Part shown: positions 23,424 to 30,406 of the stretch, in pieces
Layout: each line of letters opens with the position of its first letter
Position numbering within the stretch: position 1 is the stretch's first letter
Origin: a virus
DNA length: 57,979 bases
Reading direction: 5' to 3' (one strand)
IMG/VR virus record: IMGVR_UViG_3300029988_000010
Span: 1 to 57,979 of that record
The notes under the pieces: generated by a model
What the model was told of the DNA's origin: nothing
The model's input: the letters and a program-made list of their open reading frames with translations, nothing else
Databases searched by the model: none
Program-made: the position numbers and the translations under genes

Positions 23424-24341
23424 TCAGGCGAGCGTCGGGACGCGGAAATCGTCCAGCGCGGCCTCGATGTCGGGCGGGAACTGGCCAGACTGACCGGGCG
23501 CGTTGCCGAACCACCAGCGCCGCGTCCCCAGCGCTGGAGAATCCTGCTGGATCAGCGACGGGTCACGCCCCTTGGCGGCGAACCGCGCCGTGATCAGCCG
23601 CAGGCAGATGCCAATCAGGTCATCGGGAATATCCAGGGTCGCATAGACGAAGGCAAGCGCCTGACCCTCGTCGGCGGGGTTGAAGGTGTAGACGCCGGCG
23701 GCGACGCTGAACTGACCCTGCGCCGGGCCTTCCGCAACCTGCGTCAGCGGCGCACCGCTCGCGTAGGCGACGGACTGGGCGCAGGAGAAGGTTTCGGCCT
23801 GGGCGACCGTGACCTGGTAGGGCGCCGAGACAGGAACCGTGCCGGCCTCGGTGACCAGGGCCCCGAAGCCAGCGGTATAGGTCACGGTGACGGGCAGCGC
23901 CTCCCAGAGGGTGGCCACCCCGGTGAAGGGGTTGAGGCGCAGCAGCTGGCCGGTCTCGAGGTTGACCCGATAGTCCGTGCCCGCGTTGAGCGTCTGGGTG
24001 GTCGCGGGCGTGGTCGCCGATCTTGGCGCCAGGGTCTGGATCACCGAGACGACCGCCAGCGCCGGCCAGCGGGTCAGCTGCAGCTGGGCGAAACCGCCGG
24101 GCGTCTGATAGGGATAGGCGTCCTGCTCGATGTCGAACGCGTCCTGCAGATACTCCGGCGCGAAGCTCCGCTTGCAGTGCCGCTCGATCGCGCGGGACAC
24201 CTGGGCGATCGCGCGGGTCAGCCAGGCGTCGTTCGAGGTGTCGCTCGCCTTGAGCTCCAACTCATCCTTCACCGTCCCCAGGTCGGTCAGGTTAGTGCTG
24301 GCGGCCGGGCCGAGCACCGTCGTGACGACGCTGTAGCCCAT
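23424..24341 (-). CDS. Gp6-like head-tail connector with inserted module
   Basis: 305 residues. The N-terminal ~110 residues (TVKDELELKASDTSNDAWLT, RAIAQVSRAIERHCKR) are the gp6-like connector fold. Between residues ~185 and 240 lies an insert (APYQVTVAQAETFSCAQSVA... GVYTFNPADEGQALAF), then a C-terminal helix (IPDDLIGICLRLITARFAAK). The insert resembles a piece of the tail tube protein. Its ATG overlaps nothing; GH16 ends at 24342, directly before it. Confidence 0.8.
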   Translation of the reverse strand: MGYSVVTTVLGPAASTNLTDLGTVKDELELKASDTSNDAWLTRAIAQVSRAIERHCKRSFAPEYLQDAFDIEQDAYPYQTPGGFAQLQLTRWPALAVVSVIQTLAPRSATTPATTQTLNAGTDYRVNLETGQLLRLNPFTGVATLWEALPVTVTYTAGFGALVTEAGTVPVSAPYQVTVAQAETFSCAQSVAYASGAPLTQVAEGPAQGQFSVAAGVYTFNPADEGQALAFVYATLDIPDDLIGICLRLITARFAAKGRDPSLIQQDSPALGTRRWWFGNAPGQSGQFPPDIEAALDDFRVPTLA

Positions 24342-25181
24342 CTATTTCACCCCCGCCGCGAGCGCCCAGGCCCGCACGTAATCCACCGTCATATCCCCGC
24401 CTTGCCATCCGGCGGCCGGCAGGTTGTTGTTCCAGCTGCCCGGACCGACGGCCAAGGCCAGCAGGATATACATGTGGGTGTGGAAGCCCGGGTTGGGGAT
24501 CGAATAGGTCGCGACGTCGTCGATGAAGAAGGTGAGGACCGTGGGAGTCCAGAGCACGCCGTAGATATGGTCGACGCTTCCGTCGACGCCCTTGCACTCG
24601 TTGGCGTTGCTGCTGGTGACGGTGTTCTCGGCCCATTGATTGGCCGGCGGCGTCGCGAGATGCCAGGACTGGAAGGCCGACCCTGGCGTCGAACCGAGCG
24701 CCTCAAGGATGTCGATCTCCATATTGGCGTCGAGCGGCGTGTTGCGGCCCAGCAGGAAGAAGGCGGGCCACATGCCGGGCGCGACCTCAGCCCGCAGCTT
24801 AGCTTCGAAATAGCCGTAGGTCTGGCTGAACGACCAGTAGGTGGTCAGCGCGCCGGAGGTCCAGGCCTTGCCGCCATTCACCGGCAGCGAAGGTTTGGCG
24901 CAGGGCCGCGCCTGGATCAGCAGCTGATCGTCGGTGACGATCCAGGGCGTGACGCCGTTGTAGCCGGGTCCGGAGAAGATCTGCAGGTCGCCGTTGCCAT
25001 ATTCCCGCGACGACGGTGCGTTCGGCTCGCCATACCAGAACTCGCTGGTCCAGACCGCCGCCTTGGCGTTTAGCGGGGCGGTGAAGTCTTCCTCGAACGT
25101 CAGCGCCCCGAGCACGGTCGCGCGATTAAGCGCGGTCCCGGCGGCGCTGAAGGGCGAGCTGGAATAGGTTTGAGCGACCAT
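24342..25181 (-). CDS. GH16 family glycoside hydrolase (laminarinase/lichenase-like)
   Basis: 279 residues. The GH16 catalytic motif is MEIDILEALG, with Glu155 as likely nucleophile, Asp157, and Glu160 as acid/base. Flanking segments (WPAFFLLGR, YGYFEAKLRAE, FHTHMYILLALAVGPGSW) fit the jelly-roll. No signal peptide is visible, unlike its neighbours. GH16 enzymes cut beta-1,3/1,4-glucans or galactans. Placed in head genes, it may be a virion depolymerase or a diffusible enzyme. A decayed copy of its C-terminus lies upstream. Confidence 0.88.
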   Translation of the reverse strand: MVAQTYSSSPFSAAGTALNRATVLGALTFEEDFTAPLNAKAAVWTSEFWYGEPNAPSSREYGNGDLQIFSGPGYNGVTPWIVTDDQLLIQARPCAKPSLPVNGGKAWTSGALTTYWSFSQTYGYFEAKLRAEVAPGMWPAFFLLGRNTPLDANMEIDILEALGSTPGSAFQSWHLATPPANQWAENTVTSSNANECKGVDGSVDHIYGVLWTPTVLTFFIDDVATYSIPNPGFHTHMYILLALAVGPGSWNNNLPAAGWQGGDMTVDYVRAWALAAGVK

Positions 25182-25192
25182 CGGGCTTCTCC

Positions 25193-25453
25193 CTACTGCA
25201 CGCCGCGGAGCAGCTGTCCGGTGCAGAACCGGTTCGCGGCCGGCAGCACCCCGGAGGCGGTCAGGTTGTAGACATCGACGTCGGCGTTATCGTTCGACGG
25301 CACATGGGTCTGGCTTTGCACCAGGCCGGTATCCAGCAGGCTGTCCCAGCTGCAAACGATGACATCGCCGGCGCGCGCCCATACTCAACCGTCATCGCAT
25401 CGCCCTTCCAGTCCGCGCCGGGAACGCTGTTGTTCCAAGGCGCCGGAACAACC
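25193..25453 (-). pseudogene. Remnant of a second GH16 gene
   Basis: On the minus strand the region encodes VPAPWNNSVPGADWKGDAMT then VEYGRA, matching the GH16 C-terminus (GPGSWNNNLPAAGWQGGDMT, VDYVRA). A one-base frame change near 25375 then gives AGDVIVCSWDSLLDTGLVQ... ending RFCTGQLLRGVQ and a stop at 25193-25195. There is no start codon or catalytic part, so this is a truncated, frameshifted fragment. Confidence 0.7.
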
Positions 25454-25455
25454 GA

Positions 25456-27360
25456 CTAGGAACTCAGCGCGCCAATGGCGACGCCGAAATTATGCAGGCA
25501 GGTTCGCATGTTAAGCGCGTCGTTCTGGTTTGTGTTGACGTTGAAGGCGCCCCCAAAATGGAAGGCCATCAGGTTGTTGACGCCGGCCAGCAGCCCGCTG
25601 GCGTAGCCGAGCTGAAGGTTGCGGTTTTGGAATGCGGCTGACGTATCAGTCCCAGTCGGGCCGGCTACGCCGTCCTTAAATGCCGCCCAAGCGCCTGACG
25701 CGGTCCTGTTCCACATGATGTGGCCCGGCGCTGCGGCTGCTGCTGACATCGTTTTTGGCGACCCATAGTTCGGCTGGCCTTGGAAGTAGCCAGCGCCGTT
25801 GATGCCGATCGCCGACCCCGCACATCCAACGTCATACGAACTGGTGGCTCCAGCGCCGGGATTGGCGGTCAGGAACCATGCTCCCATGTGCATAGAATTC
25901 TGGGAGGCCTTCAGCGCCGGGGCCGTGGACAAGTTGATGCCGGTGCTCAGGTAATCCGACGTCGATCCATCGCCCGACCAGCCGGAATTGGCGGTGAAGA
26001 TGGGGCTTCCGGTCCGGGAGAGCTTGTAGTTGGCGACGGTGTAGCCAGAAACGCCACCGCCAGGGGTCGTTAGAGACAGCAACGTCGTGTCGTTGTCCGG
26101 CCCCGCGAGCATGTAGAGGGCGTCGAGGTACTGAAGGAGGCCGAACGATTTCAGCGCCGCGTAGAGCGTGTCGATCTCGTTGCGATACACCGACATGACG
26201 CCAGTCGGGATATTCGGCGCGCGGTTGATGAAGGTCGAGGTTTCGGACTGTTCGGATAGGGGTGCGCCAACCCCATGGAAGCCGTGGAGATAGGCGGCGC
26301 GCGAGAGCGGCTTCTGCACAGAGCCGTCCGGGGTAAGGCGGCAGGTGAATTGGCTGCTCGCGTCGCGGTTCCAGACCCCGTGGTAGAGAACGTTGTTGGC
26401 CGGATCGTTGATGAAGTTGCCCATGTCACGGACGTAGCCGGGGTTATCCATGCCAACCATCCACTCATCGAAGGACATCGGCTTGCCGCTGGCGCGCGCA
26501 AAATCGGCGATATACCGGATGCCGTAAGGGTTGGCGGCATAGCCGAGCACCGCTGGCGCGTAGGACATGGTGTCGAAAGTCTGATTGTAGGCCGCCGAAG
26601 AGGCGACGTAGTAGGCATCGATGCTGATCACATCGACGTAGGCGTTGCCGGGGTAATAGCCTTCCGTTCCCGTCTGGCCGGTAGGATCGAACACGGTCCC
26701 GACGCTGTCGGTGCTCTGTAACGGAACACACCAGACGGCCTTCAGCCGGGGGCTGATATTGCGCATCAGCGCCGCGACGTGCTGGAACGCGGCGATGTAC
26801 TGCCCGGCGGTCGTCGCGTTGGTGACGGCCCACGGCCACGTTGGGGTGCCGTACCCAAATCCGGCCTCATGGCCTAACCGGACGAAGATATCGCCATTCG
26901 GTTGGTGGGCCTCAATTTGCTCGAACATAGCCGTGTACTGCTGGTCGAACGTTCCAGCGGAGACGGCGGTCATCGCCTGGGTGTTGGTCGCCAGCGGGAT
27001 CGCCCAAATGAGCGGGATGCCCGGATAGGCCGCGCACTGGCTTTCCACCTGACCGATGCACTGGTCAAAGGTGCCGACGTTATTTTGGTACGGTGTCGAC
27101 CCACCAAGACCGTACTGACCAAAGGCGTGGATCATGTCCGGCGCTTGGCCGGTGAAGGCCTGCCACACTGCCATGTCGGCGAGGGTGATGCACCGAACCG
27201 CTGTCAGAAGCGGGCGCTTGGCCAGCCTGTATCCCTGCACCGCGTTCGCGATGGAATAGGCATCCTTGGCCACGGGTCCGTCAACCTGCGCCAGCGCGCT
27301 CGACGCATAGGCCGCGATGGGGGCGGCGCAGAGGCCCACTAGAAGGTCGCGCCGCTTCAT
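25456..27360 (-). CDS. Exported GH26-like (clan GH-A) glycosidase with C-terminal LamG-like domain
   Basis: 634 residues. The N-terminus MKRRDLLVGLCAAPIAAYAS, ending SALAQ, is a Tat-like or Sec signal peptide. The catalytic barrel shows RLGHE (Glu166, acid/base) and SFDEW (Glu300, nucleophile), with SIDAYY between them, as in mannanase-like GH26. The last ~200 residues look like a concanavalin/LamG lectin fold (LSTGINLSTAPALKASQNSM, LQLGYASGLLAG). Bacterial signal peptides are rare on phage structural proteins, so the product is probably exported by the host. It overlaps the preceding gene by ATGA. Confidence 0.8.
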   Translation of the reverse strand: MKRRDLLVGLCAAPIAAYASSALAQVDGPVAKDAYSIANAVQGYRLAKRPLLTAVRCITLADMAVWQAFTGQAPDMIHAFGQYGLGGSTPYQNNVGTFDQCIGQVESQCAAYPGIPLIWAIPLATNTQAMTAVSAGTFDQQYTAMFEQIEAHQPNGDIFVRLGHEAGFGYGTPTWPWAVTNATTAGQYIAAFQHVAALMRNISPRLKAVWCVPLQSTDSVGTVFDPTGQTGTEGYYPGNAYVDVISIDAYYVASSAAYNQTFDTMSYAPAVLGYAANPYGIRYIADFARASGKPMSFDEWMVGMDNPGYVRDMGNFINDPANNVLYHGVWNRDASSQFTCRLTPDGSVQKPLSRAAYLHGFHGVGAPLSEQSETSTFINRAPNIPTGVMSVYRNEIDTLYAALKSFGLLQYLDALYMLAGPDNDTTLLSLTTPGGGVSGYTVANYKLSRTGSPIFTANSGWSGDGSTSDYLSTGINLSTAPALKASQNSMHMGAWFLTANPGAGATSSYDVGCAGSAIGINGAGYFQGQPNYGSPKTMSAAAAAPGHIMWNRTASGAWAAFKDGVAGPTGTDTSAAFQNRNLQLGYASGLLAGVNNLMAFHFGGAFNVNTNQNDALNMRTCLHNFGVAIGALSS

Positions 27361-27896
27361 TGGGTGAAGCTCCCTGCGACGGTTCCGGAGGCGTAGGAGC
27401 CAAGCGACGCGCCGCAGTCGAGGCGATACTCTACGAAGGCCTGGGCTTCGTAGAGGTCCTCACTGACGCCCTGACCGCTCAAGCTCAGGGATTCGATCTG
27501 GGCGCCGAAGACGGTCAGCGGGACCCAGGTCGCGCCCGCATTGAACGACCGCTCGACAGGGCAAACGGCCGACATGGCCGCGGCGGGAATCGTGAGGTGA
27601 AAGGTTCGCCCCGCGACCGGCGTGAAGGCCGCTGACGCGGAGGCCGAAGCGATCGAGAAGGCCACCGTGCTCGCATTGGCGGGGAACGCGTTCAGCTGCA
27701 CGACGGCGGCGCTCTGGGTCTGCCCGAACGAGTCGGTGTAGGTCGCCGGCGGCGACCCGCTGGCGGTCTGCGCCGATGCGGCCAGCGGCGCGAAGGCGGC
27801 GATGCCCGCCAGGACGGCGAGGATCAGCAACATCCCCCGTCCGCGATGGAGGGCGGCCGGTAGGCTGGCGCGGCGGTTATGGGGCATGGGCTGCAT
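27357..27896 (-). CDS. Small secreted beta-rich protein
   Basis: 179 residues from ATG at 27894-27896. A hydrophobic leader (MLLILAVLAGIAAFAPLAAS followed by AQ) starts at residue 22 and ends with an Ala-x-Ala type cleavage site; the true start may therefore be 27833. The mature part is Ser/Thr/Ala-rich with two Cys (VCPVE, LDCG). It is ATGA-coupled to the GH26-like gene, so the two may act together outside the cytoplasm. Confidence 0.6.
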   Translation of the reverse strand: MQPMPHNRRASLPAALHRGRGMLLILAVLAGIAAFAPLAASAQTASGSPPATYTDSFGQTQSAAVVQLNAFPANASTVAFSIASASASAAFTPVAGRTFHLTIPAAAMSAVCPVERSFNAGATWVPLTVFGAQIESLSLSGQGVSEDLYEAQAFVEYRLDCGASLGSYASGTVAGSFTQ

Positions 27897-27915
27897 CAGG
27901 TCAGTCCTTAAGCGC

Positions 27916-27930
27916 GCGCACGGCGTGCGC
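27916..27930. repeat. GCGCACGSCGTGCGC palindrome, copy 4 of 9
   Basis: The palindrome, extended to GCGCGCGCACGGCGTGCGCG, lies just upstream of the secreted protein gene at the edge of the glycan island. A decayed TTAAGC replaces the CAAGCA arm. Confidence 0.75.
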
Positions 27931-27975
27931 GCCACGGCATGGCCGTTGTTGAAGGGGTCGCGCCAGGGGCGCCGG

Positions 27976-29130
27976 CTATCGCCACACCCCGCCCGGGGCG
28001 CCCTGGTTCTGCCAGTCGGTCATCGACTGGTAGAAGACCTCGAGGTTGATGTCGGGCCAGCGGACCATCAGCTCGGCGTGGCCGATGGCGACGCGGTTGG
28101 CGAGGTAGAGGCTGTTGCCGGCCTCGCGCCACTTACGCCAGAAGGCGATGTCCTCATCGACGTGGCCGTCGTTCCAGGTGCCGTCGGGCGCCGGGGTTGA
28201 ATGGAACCAGGGCTTGGGCAGCTGCCGCAGCTTTTCGGTGCGGATCAGGGTCAGGCCGAAGTGGGCGGTGGCCACCGGCTGCAGGTCCGGCTCGAAATCG
28301 GCGCGCGACAGGGTCGGGGCGTTGTCGCCCTCCGGCCCCTCGACGGTGAACAGCGCCGTCTCCAGGTGGCGCGAGGACTGGATCGGCGCGATCGCGTCGG
28401 CCTCCGGGTGCAGCATCATCAGCTGCATCAGCTGCGCCACGTGGGCCGGCGAGAAGATCGAGTCGTAGTCCAGGGTCAGGATCGCATCGGGGTTGTCTTC
28501 CTCGATGATCCGCTCGAACACCTTGGTCAGCGACTGGCCCCAGAAGGCCCCGCCGTGCTTGCGGAACTTGACCTGGCACGGCACCATCGCCTCGATGGCG
28601 CAGAAAAGGTTGTCCATGAAGCCGAGGCGCGGCACGCTCATGGCGCCCGAGACGACGATCTCCGACACGAACGGCTTGTGGGCCTCCAGGTTCAGGGAAA
28701 TGTCGAGGTCGGCGCAGTCGCCGAGCTCGGATCGCCAGGGCCGGATGATGACCAGGCCTTGAGCCGCCAGCAGCTTGCGCAGGGTGTCACGGTCGAACAG
28801 GGCCTTGTGGAAGTCGTCGGCGTCGGTCTGGCCGCCCAGCAGCCAGCCCTGGTGCGGGGCGGGGTGGCCCTCCAGGTAGGATTGGGCGATCTTGGCGAAG
28901 TCCGGCACGGCGATGCGCAGACGACCGCCCTTTTTCAGGGCGCGGGTCCAGTCCTGAAGCACCGCCGCGACCTGGCCATGCGGGAAATGCTCCAGCACAT
29001 GGCTGGCGTAGATCTCGTCGACGGTCTCGTCGGCATAGGGCAGCGGGTAGATTTCCGAGCCGTGGTCGTGGCCCAAGGGCGTGAAGCCAGGCGCGGACGT
29101 GGGGCCGGCGCCGAGGTCGAGTTTAAGCAT
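27976..29130 (-). CDS. Fused SAM methyltransferase and glycosyltransferase-like protein
   Basis: 384 residues from ATG at 29128-29130. Residues 1-160 form a class I methyltransferase: LDLGAGPTS (SAM loop), EIYASHVLEHFPHGQ and KKGGRLRIAVPDF. From about residue 190 a GT-A-like nucleotide-diphospho-sugar fold follows (FMDNLFCAIEAMVPCQ, DAILTLDYDSIFSP with a D-x-D, and HVDEDIAFWRKWREAG). The longer upstream frame only reads through tandem hairpins and is not used. It may modify surface glycan or a virion protein. Confidence 0.75.
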   Translation of the reverse strand: MLKLDLGAGPTSAPGFTPLGHDHGSEIYPLPYADETVDEIYASHVLEHFPHGQVAAVLQDWTRALKKGGRLRIAVPDFAKIAQSYLEGHPAPHQGWLLGGQTDADDFHKALFDRDTLRKLLAAQGLVIIRPWRSELGDCADLDISLNLEAHKPFVSEIVVSGAMSVPRLGFMDNLFCAIEAMVPCQVKFRKHGGAFWGQSLTKVFERIIEEDNPDAILTLDYDSIFSPAHVAQLMQLMMLHPEADAIAPIQSSRHLETALFTVEGPEGDNAPTLSRADFEPDLQPVATAHFGLTLIRTEKLRQLPKPWFHSTPAPDGTWNDGHVDEDIAFWRKWREAGNSLYLANRVAIGHAELMVRWPDINLEVFYQSMTDWQNQGAPGGVWR

Positions 29131-29157
29131 GTCGGGGAAGTTCCTCTGTCGGGAGGC

Positions 29158-29259
29158 GCGCTCAAGCAGCGCGAAGCGCGGTAGCGCGGGGATGCGCTCA
29201 AGCAGCGCGAAGCGCGGTAGCGCGGGGATGCGCTCAAGCAGCGCGAAGCGCGGTAGCGC
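29158..29259. repeat. Three tandem 36-bp two-stem hairpin elements
   Basis: Copies start at 29158, 29194 and 29230. Each has outer stem GCGCT/AGCGC, CAAGCA, inner hairpin GCGC-GAA-GCGC and GGT, and the first two are followed by the spacer GGGGAT. The inner stem is four pairs, longer than GCGAAGC, still closed on GAA. They lie 27 bases upstream of the methyltransferase-glycosyltransferase start. Confidence 0.92.
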
Positions 29260-29276
29260 AAAAAGGATGGGGGTCG

Positions 29277-29306
29277 ATGGGGACCGGACCGACACCCGGT
29301 CCCCAT
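29277..29306. repeat. Perfect 11-bp inverted repeat with competing partner
   Basis: ATGGGGACCGG (29277-29287) pairs with CCGGTCCCCAT (29296-29306). A second, overlapping option pairs CCGGACCGACACCCGG with the downstream CCGGGTGTCGGCCCGG (about 29330-29345). Mutually exclusive hairpins are possible. No proper T-run follows on the minus strand. Confidence 0.5.
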
Positions 29307-29349
29307 CTGGTCAGCGCTGACGTCTGGTCCGGGTGTCGGCCCGGATGGT

Positions 29350-29595
29350 TTACTCGGCGACCTTTTCCGCGGCGGCCTTGGCGCCCTTTTCGGGCTTGGG
29401 CGTCATGGCGGCCTTGGCGGCGTCAGCCGCTTCCGCCGCGGCGGCGTCTTCGGCTTCGGCGCAGGCCTGGACCTCGTCGAGCAGCACCTTGGCCGTCGCG
29501 ATCGAGCGGCGGATGTGGTGGATCTCGACGCCGCCGTGAGCGGGTAGCAGCTGAGCCGCGAGCGCGGCGACGTGGTCGGGTTTATGTTTGGGCAT
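29350..29595 (-). CDS. Small Ala/Lys-rich structural-region protein
   Basis: 81 residues (MPKHKPDHVAALAAQLLPAH...). A helical protein with an Ala/Glu/Lys-rich C-terminus, similar in composition to the 81-residue protein encoded at 21822-22067. It lies between the small head protein gene and the glycan island. Function unknown. Confidence 0.55.
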   Translation of the reverse strand: MPKHKPDHVAALAAQLLPAHGGVEIHHIRRSIATAKVLLDEVQACAEAEDAAAAEAADAAKAAMTPKPEKGAKAAAEKVAE

Positions 29596-29618
29596 GGCGC
29601 GTCGGTCCTTTGACGATC

Positions 29619-29797
29619 CCTTCTCCCTGAGGGAGAAGGAGGGGCCCGCGCCCGTAGGGCGTGGGAGGTTGAGGGGTTACGGACGGTCGGGGTTAGCCCG
29701 GCGGCGCCGTAACCCCTCAACCGGCCCTTTGGGCCACCGTCTCCCAATGGGAGAGGGAGTGACCCCGCGTGACGCGCACGCCGTGCGCGTCACGCGG
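29619..29797. repeat. Compound intergenic palindromes of chromosomal (BIME-like) type
   Basis: The 213-bp gap contains three nested inverted repeats: CCTTCTCCCT/AGGGAGAAGG (29619-29639), GGTTGAGGGGTTACGG/CCGTAACCCCTCAACC (29667-29722), and CCGCGTGACGCGCACG/CGTGCGCGTCACGCGG (29765-29797), the last around the 15-bp palindrome at 29774-29788. Sequences of the CCCCTCAACC...GGGAGA type are familiar as intergenic repeats of Caulobacterales chromosomes; that comparison is from memory. No ORF of interest is seen. Confidence 0.75.
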
Positions 29798-29808
29798 TCA
29801 GGCGCGGC

Positions 29809-30273
29809 CTAGCCCTCGACGAGGGACAGGACGTTGGCCTTGGCGGCGGTGATCGGCGCCTGTTCGTTGCGGTAGCCGTTCGCCGTGACCTGGAAGGTCT
29901 GGGTCGTGGTCGGCGAGATGACGATGTTGAGGTAGCGTTTCCGCTGCCGCGTGTCGGTGTTGAACTTGTAGTTGTTCTGGCCCGAGGTCTTGCCGATGCC
30001 GACCACGAAATCGACGTTGGTCGCCGTGGCGGAGCCGCCGCGGAAACCGACGCAGTCGGCGAAGGTGGAGGCGACCGTGGTGTCGCTTTCCTGCATTTTC
30101 AGCACCGACGGCGAGCCGGCCTGGGTCGAGGCGGACTGGGTGGTCGCCGAGATGTCGATGGTGACGTAGTCCAGGCCCAGAGTGTCGATGTTGGACGAGG
30201 TGTAGGTGCCCGCATTGGTCGCGGAGCCGGCGCTTTGGGTCGCGTCCAGCAGCAGTTTAGCCTGAGGAAGCAT
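29809..30273 (-). CDS. Small head protein (decoration or capsid accessory)
   Basis: 154 residues from ATG at 30271-30273, behind a good ribosome site (AAAGGA). The sequence MLPQAKLLLDATQSAGSATN and TLGLDYVTIDISATTQS is beta-rich, as in phage decoration proteins encoded next to the capsid gene. Fold assignment is by position and composition. A reverse hairpin element sits 17 bases upstream. Confidence 0.6.
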   Translation of the reverse strand: MLPQAKLLLDATQSAGSATNAGTYTSSNIDTLGLDYVTIDISATTQSASTQAGSPSVLKMQESDTTVASTFADCVGFRGGSATATNVDFVVGIGKTSGQNNYKFNTDTRQRKRYLNIVISPTTTQTFQVTANGYRNEQAPITAAKANVLSLVEG

Positions 30274-30290
30274 GGGAAGGGTCCTTTCTT

Positions 30291-30326
30291 GCGCTACCGC
30301 GCGCCTGGGGCGCGCAAGTTGAGCGC
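30291..30326. repeat. Two-stem hairpin element B4 (reverse)
   Basis: Outer stem GCGCT (30291-30295) / AGCGC (30322-30326). On the minus strand: CAACTT instead of CAAGCA, inner stem GCGCGCC-CCA-GGCGCGC, then GGT. Confidence 0.78.
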
Positions 30327-30359
30327 GGATGGGGTTGGAAAAGGAGGGCGAACCAGGGG

Positions 30360-30395
30360 CCCAAGCCCTCAAGCAGCGAAGCGATAGGGCTTGGG
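30360..30395. repeat. Two-stem hairpin element A6
   Basis: Outer stem CCCAAGCCCT (30360-30369) / AGGGCTTGGG (30386-30395) around CAAGCA, GCGAAGC and GAT. Compared with A2 and A3 the outer stem again differs on both sides in matching positions. It ends 11 bases from the capsid stop codon. Confidence 0.9.
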
Positions 30396-30406
30396 ACAGA
30401 GACTCC

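Noticed and set aside
27976-29295. Longer form of the methyltransferase-glycosyltransferase gene
   Set aside because: The extra N-terminus only repeats ALPRFALLERI three times because it reads through the tandem hairpins; the SAM domain begins at MLKLDLGAG.
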